DNA of 64,000 bases from VXOI01 sp965261945 (GCA_965261945.1 CBDHEF010000002.1:744001-808000), one strand, 5' to 3'. Shown: positions 33,552 to 42,531, numbered from the stretch's first letter. Notes: generated by a model from the sequence alone, not told the origin. Numbers and translations are program-made.

Positions 33552-34958
33552 ATGAATGAGTCCACGGCCTGCGTTGTCAACGATATTCACTCTCTGCTGA
33601 ATGAGAGTCGGGTCTCTCGCATTGAAACTCCAAGAACGCAAGAGGAGCTTTGCAGGGCCGTGACCGCCGTCGCCGAGGCAGGTGACACCCTGAGCGTGGC
33701 AGGCGGACGGCACGCCATGGGCGGGCAGCAGTTCCTCAGTGGAGGCGTACTGCTGGAAACGAGCGGACTCAACAGAGTTCTCTCGCTGGACAGCGAGCGG
33801 GGACTGGCGCAGGTCGAGGCCGGCATCCTGTGGGACGATCTGGTGGCCCGCCTGCGGGATATGCAGCGGGGACTGCCGCAGCGCTGGAGCATCGTGCAGA
33901 AACAGACGGGCGCCGACCGTCTCAGCATCGGCGGGTCCCTGGCCGCCAACGGCCACGGACGCGGCCTGTCCTACGCTCCCATAGTGCAGGACGTGGAATC
34001 TCTGAAACTGGTGGATGCAGACGGCGTACTGCGCCATTGCAGCCGCACCGAGAACACGGAGCTTTTCGGCCTCGCCGTCGGTGGCTATGGACTGTTCGGC
34101 GCAATCTACTCGGCCACTCTGCGGCTGATGCCCGCCCACTACCTTCGCCGCTTCGTTGAGATTGCCGAAATCGACGATCTCGCGTCAAAATTCTCCCAGC
34201 GCATCTCCGAGGGGTTCACCTACGGTGACTTCCAGTACGTGACCGACGAAACGTCGCCCGGCTTCCTGCGGCGCGGCGTGCTCTCCTGCTATCTGCCAAT
34301 TCTGGAAGACGAGGTCAAAAGGGCTGAAACGCCCCGTTACCTGCTGACCGGGGAGGACTGGCTGCGGCTGCTGCACCTGTCTCACACGGACAAGGCCCGC
34401 GCCTTTGAGGAATACGCCGGATTCTACCAGCGCACCGACGGGCAGACCTACGACAGCGACACCTTCCAGTTGAGTATGTACATCGACGGCTACCACCGCG
34501 AGCTTGACCGGCGACTGTATGGCGGCGATAAGTGCAGCGAGACGATTTCCGAACTCTACGTGCCGCTGGCGGAACTGGCCGGATTCATGGACTCTGCCGC
34601 CGGTGAGATCAGGCGCCGCGGTTCCAACGTAATCTACGGCACCATCCGGCTAATCGCCCAGGATGATGAGACCTTCCTGAACTGGGCAAGGCAGCCCTAC
34701 GCCTGCATCGTGTTCAACCTGCACTTCCGGCACACCGAACCGGGCATAGCACAAGTGGCCGACGACCTGCGGAGCCTGATAGACCTTGCCGCCGACCGGG
34801 GCGGCAGCTACTTCCTGACCTACAACCGATTCGCCACCCCGCAGCAGCTAACCCGGTGCTATCCGCAGTTCAGCGAATTCCTGGCCCTAAAAGACCGCTA
34901 CGACCCGGGTGGCGTGTTCTCCAGCGACTGGCGCCGGGCTTATCGTGATGCGGCATGA
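33552..34958 (+). CDS. FAD-binding oxidoreductase (PCMH/FAD_binding_4 family)
   Basis: A flavoprotein of the vanillyl-alcohol-oxidase superfamily. From ATG 33552 the 468-residue protein carries the PCMH domain (TPRTQEELCRAVTAVAEAGD, then SVAGGRHAMGGQQF around residues 45-58, where the His may bear covalent FAD), QTGADRLSIGGSLAANGHGRG, and a C-terminal substrate domain ending DRYDPGGVFSSDWRRAY. There is no transmembrane segment. Substrate is not predictable. The next gene starts 108 bases downstream. Confidence 0.88.
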   Translation: MNESTACVVNDIHSLLNESRVSRIETPRTQEELCRAVTAVAEAGDTLSVAGGRHAMGGQQFLSGGVLLETSGLNRVLSLDSERGLAQVEAGILWDDLVARLRDMQRGLPQRWSIVQKQTGADRLSIGGSLAANGHGRGLSYAPIVQDVESLKLVDADGVLRHCSRTENTELFGLAVGGYGLFGAIYSATLRLMPAHYLRRFVEIAEIDDLASKFSQRISEGFTYGDFQYVTDETSPGFLRRGVLSCYLPILEDEVKRAETPRYLLTGEDWLRLLHLSHTDKARAFEEYAGFYQRTDGQTYDSDTFQLSMYIDGYHRELDRRLYGGDKCSETISELYVPLAELAGFMDSAAGEIRRRGSNVIYGTIRLIAQDDETFLNWARQPYACIVFNLHFRHTEPGIAQVADDLRSLIDLAADRGGSYFLTYNRFATPQQLTRCYPQFSEFLALKDRYDPGGVFSSDWRRAYRDAA

Positions 34959-35066
34959 GGGGCAGGCCGCTGGGCGATTCTGCGGTCAAGACTCCCCTGG
35001 CTTGCCAGCCTCCGGCTGGGTAGATATCATTGCGGCCTGGAAAGACCGCCCCAGGGAGAATGCCCA

Positions 35067-35474
35067 ATGTCCACCGTTTCCATTGACCATATCGCCATGC
35101 CCACCGCAAACGCCGAGCGGCTGATTGAGTTCTACAAACGGCTGGGATTCACCATCAACGACGAGGAAGAATGGCGGGCCGGCAGGGCCAACATCTTCTC
35201 CATTAAGATTGGCGACTCCAAGATAAACGTCCACCCAGAGGGCTACGTCGCCGGCCTGCGGGGGCCGTCGGCGGTCCCCGGCTGCGCAGACATTTGCTTC
35301 GTCTGGCAAGGCACGGTCGAGGAATGCCAGGAATGGCTGGCCGCCGCCGGCGTCGAGGTTATTCTGGGCCCGGCGCCGCGCAAGGGCGGAAGGGGATTCG
35401 GCAAGGCGCCCTCCCTGAGCCTCTACGCCCGCGACCCCGACGACAACTTGCTGGAATGGATGACCTACCTTTAG
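35067..35474 (+). CDS. VOC-family (glyoxalase/dioxygenase fold) protein
   Basis: A single-domain metalloenzyme-fold protein of 135 residues. It starts STVSIDHIAMPTANAERLIE, with the metal-ligand His in DHIAM, and ends with SLSLYARDPDDNLLEWMTYL, where the Glu in LLEW is a second ligand. An AGGGAG box precedes the ATG. Members include lyases, dioxygenases and isomerases; the reaction cannot be assigned. It lies between an FAD oxidoreductase and a TPP enzyme, so a shared pathway is possible. Confidence 0.88.
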   Translation: MSTVSIDHIAMPTANAERLIEFYKRLGFTINDEEEWRAGRANIFSIKIGDSKINVHPEGYVAGLRGPSAVPGCADICFVWQGTVEECQEWLAAAGVEVILGPAPRKGGRGFGKAPSLSLYARDPDDNLLEWMTYL

Positions 35475-35483
35475 CAGGGGAAG

Positions 35484-35518
35484 CCCCCACCCTGACCCTC
35501 TCCCCCTGGAAGAGGGAC
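35484..35518. repeat. Dispersed CCCACCCTGACCCTCTCCC repeat copy
   Basis: CCCCCACCCTGACCCTCTCC followed by an imperfect arm GGAAGAGGG, immediately after the VOC gene stop. The lost pairing shows this copy is degenerate. Confidence 0.55.
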
Positions 35519-35583
35519 TCCTTCGTTCTCACCCGACACTTTTCCCCGATGAGAGGGGACTTTATATTGAAGGAAGTGGCCCG

Positions 35584-37257
35584 ATGACCGTGATGACCGG
35601 CAAGGAAGCCCTGGTGCGGATGCTGATTGCCGAGGGCTGTGACCACATTTTCGGCAACCCTGGCACCAGCGAAACGCCGATGATGGACGCCCTCCAGGAC
35701 TTCCCCGAAATCAGGTACATACAGGCCCTTCAGGAAGGGACCGCGGTGGGCATGGCCGACGGCTATGCCCGGGCCACGGGCCGCCCCGCCTTCGCCAACA
35801 TCCACATCGCCGGCGGGCTGGCCAACGGCATAAGCGCCCTCTATAACGCCTACCGGGGCGGTACGCCCGTGGTGCTGACTGCGGGAAATTCCGACACCCG
35901 GATGCTGCTCAGCGAGCCCACTCTGTCGGGTGACCTGGTGCAGATGACCCGCCAGTACACCAAGTGGAGCCACGAGATCCACCACGCGGCGGATATTCCG
36001 GCGGCGGTGCGGCGGGCCTTCAACGAGGCCAAAACGCCTCCCACCGGCCCAACCTTCCTATCCTTTCCGTGGGACACCATGGACGTGCAGGCCGACGTGG
36101 ACATCGTCGGTTCTGGCCGCGGCTACCACCGCATCCGGCCCGACCGGGACGCGCTGGAGCGGGCCTCGCAGCTACTGGCTCAGGCCGAGAACCCGGTTAT
36201 CATCATCGGCGACCGCATAGCGCAGTCGGGCGGCGTGGAGCAGATGGTACAGGTCGCCGAGCGGCTGGGAGCCAGGGTGTTCGCGGCCTCCTTCTCCGAG
36301 GTCAACTTCCCCACCGGCCACCCCCTGTGGAGCGGTATGCTCAACACCAGCAGCCCGGCCACCCGCCGCCTGCTTTCCGGCGCCGACGCGGCCCTGGCGG
36401 TGGGCGCCAACATCTTCTCTTCCTTCCTATATGTGGACGGGCCTCTGTTGGATCCCACGACGAAACTGGTGCACCTGGACAGCGCGACCAGCGAGGTGGA
36501 GAAAACCTACCCCACCGAGATCGGCGTGTTCTCCGACCCGGCCACGGGCCTGGCGGAACTGGCCGACGCCCTGGAGCAGGATATGTCGGCCTCGGCCAAG
36601 GAAGCCGCCGCCACGCGGATGGCCGAATTGGGTGAGCGCCGCCGGCGCGCCCGCGAAGACTACCAGCAACGGCTGAGGCAGCGATGGGACAACAATCCCA
36701 TGGCCGTCGAGCGCATGATGCACGAACTGGCCGCCGCCGCCCCTCCTGGCGCCATCGTGGCCGATGAGGCGGTCACCTCCCGTCCTGCAATGATGCAGGA
36801 GTTCAGTTTCGACGAACCAGGCGCTTTCTTCGGCATACAGGGCGGCGCCCTGGGTTGGGCGATGCCGGGCGCTCTGGGGTTGAAACTGGCAAAGCCCGAC
36901 CGCCCAGTGCTAGCGGTGGTGGGAGACGGCGCCTCGATGTACACCGTTCAGGCCCTCTGGACGGCCGCCACGTTCAACATTCCGGTGGTTTATGCAATCT
37001 GCAACAACCGCGCCTACCGCATCCTCAAGGTCAACATGGACATATACCTGAAGCGTATGCTCAACGACGAGGAGCGCGTCAGCGAGTACAAGGGAATGGA
37101 CTTCGGCAATCCCCTCGATCTGTCTGCGGTGGCCCAGGGCCTTGGCGTCGCCAGCGAAAAGATTACCGACCCGTCCCGGATTGGTCCGGCGGCCCGCCGG
37201 ATGTTCGAGAGCGGCAAGCCCGGCCTGCTGGACATCAACATCGACGGCTCCCTCTAG
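35584..37257 (+). CDS. Thiamine-diphosphate-dependent decarboxylase/acetolactate-synthase-like enzyme
   Basis: A 2-oxoacid decarboxylase or carboligase. The 557-residue protein has the Pyr domain (HIFGNPGTSETPMMDAL; catalytic Glu51 in LQEGTAVGMADGYAR), a central domain (about 190-330), and the PP domain with the ThDP/Mg motif GDGASMYTVQALW...CNNRAYRIL (about 446-478). Sequence style is closest to benzoylformate decarboxylase-type proteins, since FAD-binding traits of true acetolactate synthase are not evident. The start reads MTVMTGKEAL. A GC-rich hairpin follows. Confidence 0.9.
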   Translation: MTVMTGKEALVRMLIAEGCDHIFGNPGTSETPMMDALQDFPEIRYIQALQEGTAVGMADGYARATGRPAFANIHIAGGLANGISALYNAYRGGTPVVLTAGNSDTRMLLSEPTLSGDLVQMTRQYTKWSHEIHHAADIPAAVRRAFNEAKTPPTGPTFLSFPWDTMDVQADVDIVGSGRGYHRIRPDRDALERASQLLAQAENPVIIIGDRIAQSGGVEQMVQVAERLGARVFAASFSEVNFPTGHPLWSGMLNTSSPATRRLLSGADAALAVGANIFSSFLYVDGPLLDPTTKLVHLDSATSEVEKTYPTEIGVFSDPATGLAELADALEQDMSASAKEAAATRMAELGERRRRAREDYQQRLRQRWDNNPMAVERMMHELAAAAPPGAIVADEAVTSRPAMMQEFSFDEPGAFFGIQGGALGWAMPGALGLKLAKPDRPVLAVVGDGASMYTVQALWTAATFNIPVVYAICNNRAYRILKVNMDIYLKRMLNDEERVSEYKGMDFGNPLDLSAVAQGLGVASEKITDPSRIGPAARRMFESGKPGLLDINIDGSL

Positions 37258-37273
37258 CCTATTTGACCGCGGG

Positions 37274-37303
37274 AGCGGCGGCCCCTCCACTGGCCGCCGC
37301 TTT
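37274..37303 (+). terminator. Probable intrinsic terminator after the TPP enzyme
   Basis: AGCGGCGGCC (37274-37283) pairs with GGCCGCCGCT (37292-37301), loop of 8 bases, followed by TTTGT. The T-tract is short. Confidence 0.5.
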
Positions 37304-37400
37304 GTCCACTCTTTTCACCCCGATATAACATATTCTTGGGATTTTAGGTATCAGGCGCAAGGATACCCATTCAAGTCGACCCGATGTTTGCATATGACTG

Positions 37401-37580
37401 AACCAAATCCAAGGTGAAATGTACATTTTGCGGACAGCCATTCGCAGTCAGGGTTCGCGCCTCGACCGTAGGGGCGCGTTTGAAACCCGCCCCTACCAGA
37501 TGGACCGCCCGGGCGCCGGCGAGTCCACCTGCAATGAAACGCTACCTGGCATAAATGCGCATTTCACCTTGGATTTGGTT
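37401..37580 (-). mobile_element. 180-bp MITE, copy 2 (inverted relative to copy 1)
   Basis: Terminal inverted repeats of about 28 bases are nearly perfect (AACCAAATCCAAGGTGAAAT at the left, matched by the right end). The interior is the reverse complement of the 15997-16176 element, including the GGGGCG(C/G)GTTTGAAACCCGCCCC palindrome. The right flank is TA, the left flank TG, so the target duplication is not intact on one side. It sits about 160 bases upstream of the tubulin-like operon. Confidence 0.8.
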
Positions 37581-37628
37581 TAGTTTATGTCTGGCAAGTA
37601 GCAGAAATCGGTATCACCAGGCATCAGA

Positions 37629-37651
37629 ATTAGACAAAATTAGACAAAATT
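37629..37651 (+). repeat. Iteron-like repeat ATTAGACAAA upstream of the tubulin-like operon
   Basis: Two perfect head-to-tail copies (37629-37638, 37639-37648) plus the first three bases of a third. The 10-base period matches one helical turn, as in operator or centromere-like sites. Position, 15 bases before a TTGACA hexamer, suggests a regulator or partner binding site; this is inference. Confidence 0.45.
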
Positions 37652-37666
37652 GGTATTCTAAGTGGT

Positions 37667-37701
37667 TTGACAAAAGCAATTTGTTTCCCATATCCTATAC
37701 T
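37667..37701 (+). promoter_or_regulatory. Candidate promoter region of the tubulin-like operon
   Basis: A perfect -35 consensus TTGACA (37667-37672) and a good -10 TATACT (37696-37701) are present but 23 bases apart, too far for a standard sigma70 promoter. A weaker ATATCC lies at 17 bases. Either the long spacer is bent by a regulator or only one hexamer is used. Confidence 0.35.
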
Positions 37702-37739
37702 TTGTACAAACGGGCGCACTCGGCGCCGCAGGAGCCGCA

Positions 37740-38774
37740 ATGGTCACTCCAACAAAGGATCCGGGAACGCTGCGGATGAGCGCGAACAAGAACGTGCATC
37801 GCATCGTTTCCCCATCGATGGTGATTGGGCTTGGTTCCACCAGTTGCCAGATTGTCCGTAAGCTCGAGTCGAATGCGGAAGGCTGGAGTTTCGAAGACCG
37901 CAAGAACTTGGCGTTCCTTTATATGGACACACGGGAAGCCACGCGCGGGGAAATTTCCCGCGGGGCCCGCTTCATCCCCTTGGTTCTGCCTCATTTCTCC
38001 AACCTGCGCGATATGCGCCCTTGGATTACGGAGTGTGTGCCCGAGCTCAAGTACCTGAGCCTGTCGCGGGAAGGAGCATTGGGGACCCTGGCCAACGCCG
38101 GGGTGGCCGGACGCTTCAATTACAGCGAAATCCGAGGCCATCTCGACTCCACCATTGAGCAGATTTGCCCTTACTACGAGGGTATAACCTACTTGCGTAT
38201 CCACATCGTCGCCTTTCTAGGCGGTGGTACAGTAGGTGCGCTGCCCGTTCTGATGGCGGCCCTCTCCGAAGTCAGAGGCACGGCCTACAACTTCAGCGTG
38301 GTGCTGCACCTGCTGCTGCCGCAGCGGGGTATGTCCCGCGACCCGGAGACCACCTACCCACTACAGTTGCGCAATGCCTACGCGATTCTTCAGTTCCTGC
38401 GCTCCATCACCGGTGTGCAGGTGGGGCGCGGAGAGCATACGGGCAGTGACACGTTCACCATTACGGTCTATCCAGATAAACGAATTGAGGCCATCGGTCC
38501 CCATTTCGACGTATGTCTGTTACATCGCTCGCCCAAGGATTCCCTGCCGGTGCAACAGAACCACGTCGCCAGGCTACTGGAGGATCTGGTGGCCGACGCC
38601 TGGGGAACCGGTCAGGACTGGTGGGCCCGCTTCCACGAGACGATGCGCGAGGCCAACAGCCAGGAAGACGCGAGATTCGGCTCCATAAGCTCCCGCGAGA
38701 TTGGGCTCCTCGACGGGTTTTTCAACCAAACGGCCAAGCAATACCTGCAAAGCCAGTGGCGCAGCAGGCTGTAG
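37740..38774 (+). CDS. Tubulin/FtsZ-like GTPase domain protein (Tubulin_2-like)
   Basis: The 344-residue protein has the order of a tubulin-superfamily GTPase: SMVIGLGSTSCQIVRKLES (first nucleotide loop, in place of GxGGxG), NLAFLYMDTREATRG (strand S3-like with Asp-Thr), and the signature loop AFLGGGTVGALPVLMAAL (about 160-177), equivalent to GGGTG(S/T)G of tubulin and FtsZ. It is not FtsZ: the canonical T7 loop is not recognisable. Members of Tubulin_2 (PF13809) are usually single chains of about 1000 residues; here only the GTPase part is present, and a separate gene 16 bases downstream supplies the rest. GGAG lies 6 bases before the ATG. Role unknown; cytoskeletal or partition functions are guesses. 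Confidence 0.72.
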   Translation: MVTPTKDPGTLRMSANKNVHRIVSPSMVIGLGSTSCQIVRKLESNAEGWSFEDRKNLAFLYMDTREATRGEISRGARFIPLVLPHFSNLRDMRPWITECVPELKYLSLSREGALGTLANAGVAGRFNYSEIRGHLDSTIEQICPYYEGITYLRIHIVAFLGGGTVGALPVLMAALSEVRGTAYNFSVVLHLLLPQRGMSRDPETTYPLQLRNAYAILQFLRSITGVQVGRGEHTGSDTFTITVYPDKRIEAIGPHFDVCLLHRSPKDSLPVQQNHVARLLEDLVADAWGTGQDWWARFHETMREANSQEDARFGSISSREIGLLDGFFNQTAKQYLQSQWRSRL

Positions 38775-38790
38775 GAGGGAGGACAAGAAG

Positions 38791-40338
38791 ATGCCACGAC
38801 TTAAGATACGCAGGAATCGCCCGTCTTTCAGTCAAATGAGCAGCATCCTGCCGTCGCCGGTAGACCCGCTGTCCTTCATACAGTCTGGCCGCTCCGGGGG
38901 CTCGGGTGGCTCTAGGGGAGCATACAACCAACTGCTGGGCGCATTTCATGACACATTGGCAGACGTGGAGCGGTCGCTGAATTCCATCTTCGAGCGCCTG
39001 CGCCCGGAAGGCAACATCAGCGACCGGATGGCCATGGAGTCCAATAGCGACGTGCGCACGGAACTGGCCCGGGCCAGTGCCCTGGCAGACGTGAAGAGGA
39101 ACGAACTGCAACTGGGGATATCCTACCGCTTGCAGGCCATGTTCCTGCAGAACCTGATCATGGCGCCCGACCAGGACCCGCCAGTCCGGCGCTGGGCCAC
39201 AATGGCCGACCGGGCCGTGCAGCCGGATATGCCGGTGGTCTCCGAGCCTGCACACAGCGAACTTGATGTCAGCCCCAACGAGCGCCGCAAGCGCTTGATG
39301 AGGTGGCAGATGGAATCCGACGAGTGGTTGGAAACGTTGTGCCTCAACCGCGTTGGTGAAGTCATTACCAGTCTCCTGGAGGAGATTGGCGATTACTCCG
39401 CCTCCTGGACGGATACGGTCAACCAACTGCGCCGGGAGTCGGTGGGCGGCGGGCGTCTCTTCCGCGAAGTTACCGATCCTGAATACTGGACCTTTGACAA
39501 CGACGATCCCACGGTCAAAAACCTGGTCACGGGAGTCCAGGCGCAGGAGATTGCCACCCGTATTCTGAATCGCTTCCAGCTCAGCAACATGGAGCTGATG
39601 GACATCTGCCAACAGGTGCATCAGTCCTTGGGCGGCAAGCCGGTCTACGGTACCGACCGGGTAGACATCCTGGAGTTGGAGAACCTGCTTGCGGAGGCTA
39701 CGGCCGTCAAAATCAAGGATACCGTGGCCATCGACGACGGCTTCCTGTCGCTTATCTCCAACGGCAACCGGTCCGGCGAAGAGTTGGGCGAGTTGCTGGT
39801 GGAAATGCGAATGGGCGCGGCGGCGATGGAAGATAAGATGTGGCGGGTCGGTGAATTCCGGCTGGGCCATGTGGACTCCGCGTCAGGGGTGGGAATCACA
39901 TCTTCCTCCCTGCACGACTCGGTGATGCGCGGATTGGGTGGCGGTCGCAAGTTTGCCGCCGTCGAGGGACATCCCAGCACCAACCACCGCTTCGAGGTGC
40001 AAATGTCCACCGTCGGCGCATCCCTTTCCGACCTGGCTATCTTCCGCGACATGGTCAACGCATGGTACTCTTGGCACTTTGAGGAGCGCCGGGGCGAGAA
40101 CGGCAACCGGGGCGCCCGCATGGACGCGGTCAGGAAGGAATCCTGGAAGCTCTATCCGGACATCGGGCAGAATTCCGGCGTCCGTCCCTCCGTTATCGAG
40201 CTGATTGATGACGACCTGCGGCAGGTCTGGAACACCTCCGGTGACGTTGCTCTCCGCTTGGCCTACGGCCACCTGGAAGAAACGGATGCCGAGTTGGTCC
40301 ACACCCCGGAGAATGGACGGGCCAGGCTCCCCAGCTAA
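38791..40338 (+). CDS. Large partner of the tubulin-like GTPase (unknown function)
   Basis: The 515-residue protein starts at ATG 38791 with a strong GGAGGGAGGA box. It opens with a basic stretch (MPRLKIRRNRPSF), then a Gly/Ser-rich linker (SGRSGGSGGSRG), then mostly helical sequence with coiled-coil-like segments (TLADVERSLNSIFERLRPEG; EICQQ-type helices around 270). Near the C-terminus HRFEVQMSTVGASLSDLAIF resembles the C-terminal region of long Tubulin_2 proteins, supporting the idea that one ancestral chain is split here into two. There is no transmembrane segment. It almost certainly acts with the upstream GTPase; nothing else can be assigned. Confidence 0.65.
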   Translation: MPRLKIRRNRPSFSQMSSILPSPVDPLSFIQSGRSGGSGGSRGAYNQLLGAFHDTLADVERSLNSIFERLRPEGNISDRMAMESNSDVRTELARASALADVKRNELQLGISYRLQAMFLQNLIMAPDQDPPVRRWATMADRAVQPDMPVVSEPAHSELDVSPNERRKRLMRWQMESDEWLETLCLNRVGEVITSLLEEIGDYSASWTDTVNQLRRESVGGGRLFREVTDPEYWTFDNDDPTVKNLVTGVQAQEIATRILNRFQLSNMELMDICQQVHQSLGGKPVYGTDRVDILELENLLAEATAVKIKDTVAIDDGFLSLISNGNRSGEELGELLVEMRMGAAAMEDKMWRVGEFRLGHVDSASGVGITSSSLHDSVMRGLGGGRKFAAVEGHPSTNHRFEVQMSTVGASLSDLAIFRDMVNAWYSWHFEERRGENGNRGARMDAVRKESWKLYPDIGQNSGVRPSVIELIDDDLRQVWNTSGDVALRLAYGHLEETDAELVHTPENGRARLPS

Positions 40339-40363
40339 CTTTTCCAGGATAGTAACCTTCGGG

Positions 40364-40407
40364 GCCGCGCCGCCTGCTCATTCGCACAGGCGGCGCGGCG
40401 CTTTTTT
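40364..40407 (+). terminator. Strong intrinsic terminator of the tubulin-like operon
   Basis: GCCGCGCCGCCTG (40364-40376) pairs perfectly with CAGGCGGCGCGGC (40387-40399), with a 10-base loop, and is followed by six T (40402-40407). It is the clearest terminator in the window, and lies 26 bases after the stop. Confidence 0.9.
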
Positions 40408-40472
40408 GCCACCCGCACGCCAGATTACGCCGCCATGAAACCGCACTATTCCACAGCTTCAGGAGAGGGACA

Positions 40473-41285
40473 ATGCAACGACCGCGATTCAGGCTTGAGG
40501 GAAAGGTCGCCATCGTAACCGGGGCTGGCTCCAGCGGGCCAGGCGTCGGCACCGGCAAGGCCACCGCCACGCTGTTCGCCCGCGAGGGCGCCAAGGTGCT
40601 GCTGGTTGACCGCTTGGCCCGACAGGCGGAGGAAACGCTGTCGGCCATAAGTGAGGAGGGCGGCGAGGCTTCGGTCTTCGAGGGCGACGTCACCAGTTCC
40701 GAGGACTGCCGCGCAATGGCCGAGGCCGCAGTTGAACGTTACGGCGGGCTGCACATCCTGTTCAACAACGTCGGCATCCTTGGCCAGGGCAGCGTGGTGG
40801 ACGTGGACGAAGACCACTGGGACCGGGTACTGAACGTCAACCTGAAGTCTATGGTGCTGACCAGCAAGCACACCATCCCACGCATGGCCGAGGGCGGGGG
40901 CGGCTCCATCATCAACATCTCCTCCGTCGCCGGCCTGCGTGCCGGCAGCACCGGGGCGGCGGTGCCTTATGCTGCGTCCAAGTCCGGCATTATCGGCCTG
41001 ACGGCAACGATGGCAGTGACCCACGGACGCGAAAACATCCGAGTCAACTGCATCGCGCCCGGCCACATCTACACGCCGATGGTGGCAGAAATGATGTCCG
41101 ACGAGACCCGCGACCTGCGCCGCCGCGCTGGCCCACTGGGCACCGAGGGCGACGCATGGGACATCGCCTGGGCGGCAGTCTTTCTGGCCAGCGACGAATC
41201 CCGCTGGGTCTCCGGTATCGTAATGCCGGTGGACGCCGGCCTGCTGGCCACGACCCCGCTGGCGATGCTGGAGCACCTGCGGTAG
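40473..41285 (+). CDS. Short-chain dehydrogenase/reductase (SDR)
   Basis: An NAD(P)-dependent oxidoreductase of 270 residues. It has the cofactor loop VTGAGSSGPGVGTGKATA (an extended TGxxxGxG with three extra residues), NNVGILGQG, the catalytic Ser in INISSVAGL, and Y-x-x-x-K in PYAASKSG, ending with SRWVSGIVMPVDAGLL. An AGGAGAGGGA box precedes the ATG. It stands alone between a terminator and a convergent dehydrogenase. Substrate is unknown. Confidence 0.93.
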   Translation: MQRPRFRLEGKVAIVTGAGSSGPGVGTGKATATLFAREGAKVLLVDRLARQAEETLSAISEEGGEASVFEGDVTSSEDCRAMAEAAVERYGGLHILFNNVGILGQGSVVDVDEDHWDRVLNVNLKSMVLTSKHTIPRMAEGGGGSIINISSVAGLRAGSTGAAVPYAASKSGIIGLTATMAVTHGRENIRVNCIAPGHIYTPMVAEMMSDETRDLRRRAGPLGTEGDAWDIAWAAVFLASDESRWVSGIVMPVDAGLLATTPLAMLEHLR

Positions 41286-41332
41286 CGCTATGACCATCCC
41301 CCTGAGAGTGAGGGCGCTTGAGCGACTTGGGA

Positions 41333-41368
41333 CGCCCCCACCCTGACCCTCTCCCAAAGGGAGAGGGA
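41333..41368. repeat. Dispersed repeat copy with intact palindrome
   Basis: GCCCCCACCCTGACCCTCTC is followed by CCAAAGGGAGAGGG, so CCCTCTCCC pairs with GGGAGAGGG. It lies between two convergent genes and could serve as a bidirectional terminator-like hairpin. Confidence 0.6.
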
Positions 41369-41401
41369 ATTTTACTGGCAGGCCATTTACGCCGGGGTTG
41401 G

Positions 41402-42355
41402 CTACTCCACGTCCGGGTGGGTGGTGATGAAGCGAGCCGCCCTTGCGGGGTCGACATGGGGGGCGCGCACTTCCACGCCGGAGACCTCCTCCTGCAAGCG
41501 GAAGGTGACCGAGCTGTCCATCCCGCCCCAGCCGCGGTTCATGGCCTCGATGGCGATCTGCTCGGCCAGGTTGGCCACCGGCATCGGCACGTTGAACTCG
41601 CGGCCCAGGTCGGTGGCCAGGCCAATGTCCTTGCGGGCCAGCTCCAGCGCGAAGCTGGGCGGCTCGAACTCGCCCCGGAACAGGGTCCGGGCCACTCCCT
41701 CATGCAGGATGTTCATGCGGCCCAGCGAACCGCGCCGGATGCACTCCCACAGCGGCTCCGGGTCCACTCCGGCCTTGACGCCCAGGGTCAGCCCTTCGGC
41801 GATGGCTTGCCGGACACCATGTCCGATCATGTTGTGCACCAGCTTGGCCACCGAACCGGCGCCGACCTCTCCGGCGTAGAAGACCTTGTCTCCGAAGGCG
41901 TCCAGCACAGGCTTGACGCGGTCGAAAATCTCCCTCTCGCCGCCGACCATCACCGCCAGGTTGCGGGTCTGGGCCCCTGTCTTGCCGCCGCTGACGGGCG
42001 CGTCCAGCACATGGATGCCCTTGGCCCGGAACTTGACCTCCAACTCCCGGATCAGCGTAGGCCGGCTGGTGGACAGGTCTATGTATACGGAGCCGGGCTT
42101 GATGCCTTCCAAAATGCCCTCGGGCCCCACGGCCACCGACTCCACCTCGCGCGGGCCGGGGAGGGAGGTCAGCGTCACGTCGCAGCGGCTTGCCACATCC
42201 GCGGGCGAGTTCCCCAGTCGCGCCCCGGCTTCCAGGAAGGGCCGGGTGGCCTCCTCCCGCACATCGAATACCACCATGGGGTAGCCGGCTTTCTGAATGT
42301 TCCCGGCCATCCCGCCGCCCATGTTGCCCAAGCCGATGAATCCTATGGTCTCCAT
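41402..42355 (-). CDS. 3-hydroxyisobutyrate dehydrogenase-family NAD(P) oxidoreductase
   Basis: A beta-hydroxyacid dehydrogenase of 317 residues. The N-terminal Rossmann motif is IGFIGLGNMGGGMAGNIQKAGY, the substrate-binding motif DAPVSGGKTGAQ (about 122-133), and the catalytic lysine is in GAGSVAKLVHNMIGHG (about 172). The C-terminal helical domain ends with ARAARFITTHPDVE. The family includes hydroxyisobutyrate, tartronate-semialdehyde and glyoxylate reductases; which of these applies cannot be read. Confidence 0.92.
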   Translation of the reverse strand: METIGFIGLGNMGGGMAGNIQKAGYPMVVFDVREEATRPFLEAGARLGNSPADVASRCDVTLTSLPGPREVESVAVGPEGILEGIKPGSVYIDLSTSRPTLIRELEVKFRAKGIHVLDAPVSGGKTGAQTRNLAVMVGGEREIFDRVKPVLDAFGDKVFYAGEVGAGSVAKLVHNMIGHGVRQAIAEGLTLGVKAGVDPEPLWECIRRGSLGRMNILHEGVARTLFRGEFEPPSFALELARKDIGLATDLGREFNVPMPVANLAEQIAIEAMNRGWGGMDSSVTFRLQEEVSGVEVRAPHVDPARAARFITTHPDVE

Positions 42356-42476
42356 GCTTCACCTCTGACGCCGCGGGGCCGGCACCGGCTCGACGGCCTG
42401 AATTTGCGCCCCGATTATGGCGCAGCCGGGGATGGTTGTATACGGGAGGTCAATAGCAATCAATACAACGCCCCAG

Positions 42477-42482
42477 TATAAT
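42477..42482 (+). promoter_or_regulatory. Candidate -10 element before the ATPase-TOPRIM module
   Basis: TATAAT lies 50 bases before the ATPase ATG. No good -35 is found at 16-18 bases; the local sequence CAATAGCAATCAATACAA is AT-rich. Confidence 0.3.
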
Positions 42483-42531
42483 CCTGGCAAGGAAACACCC
42501 GCCTAAAAATCGGCCAAGACAGGACAAAGCG

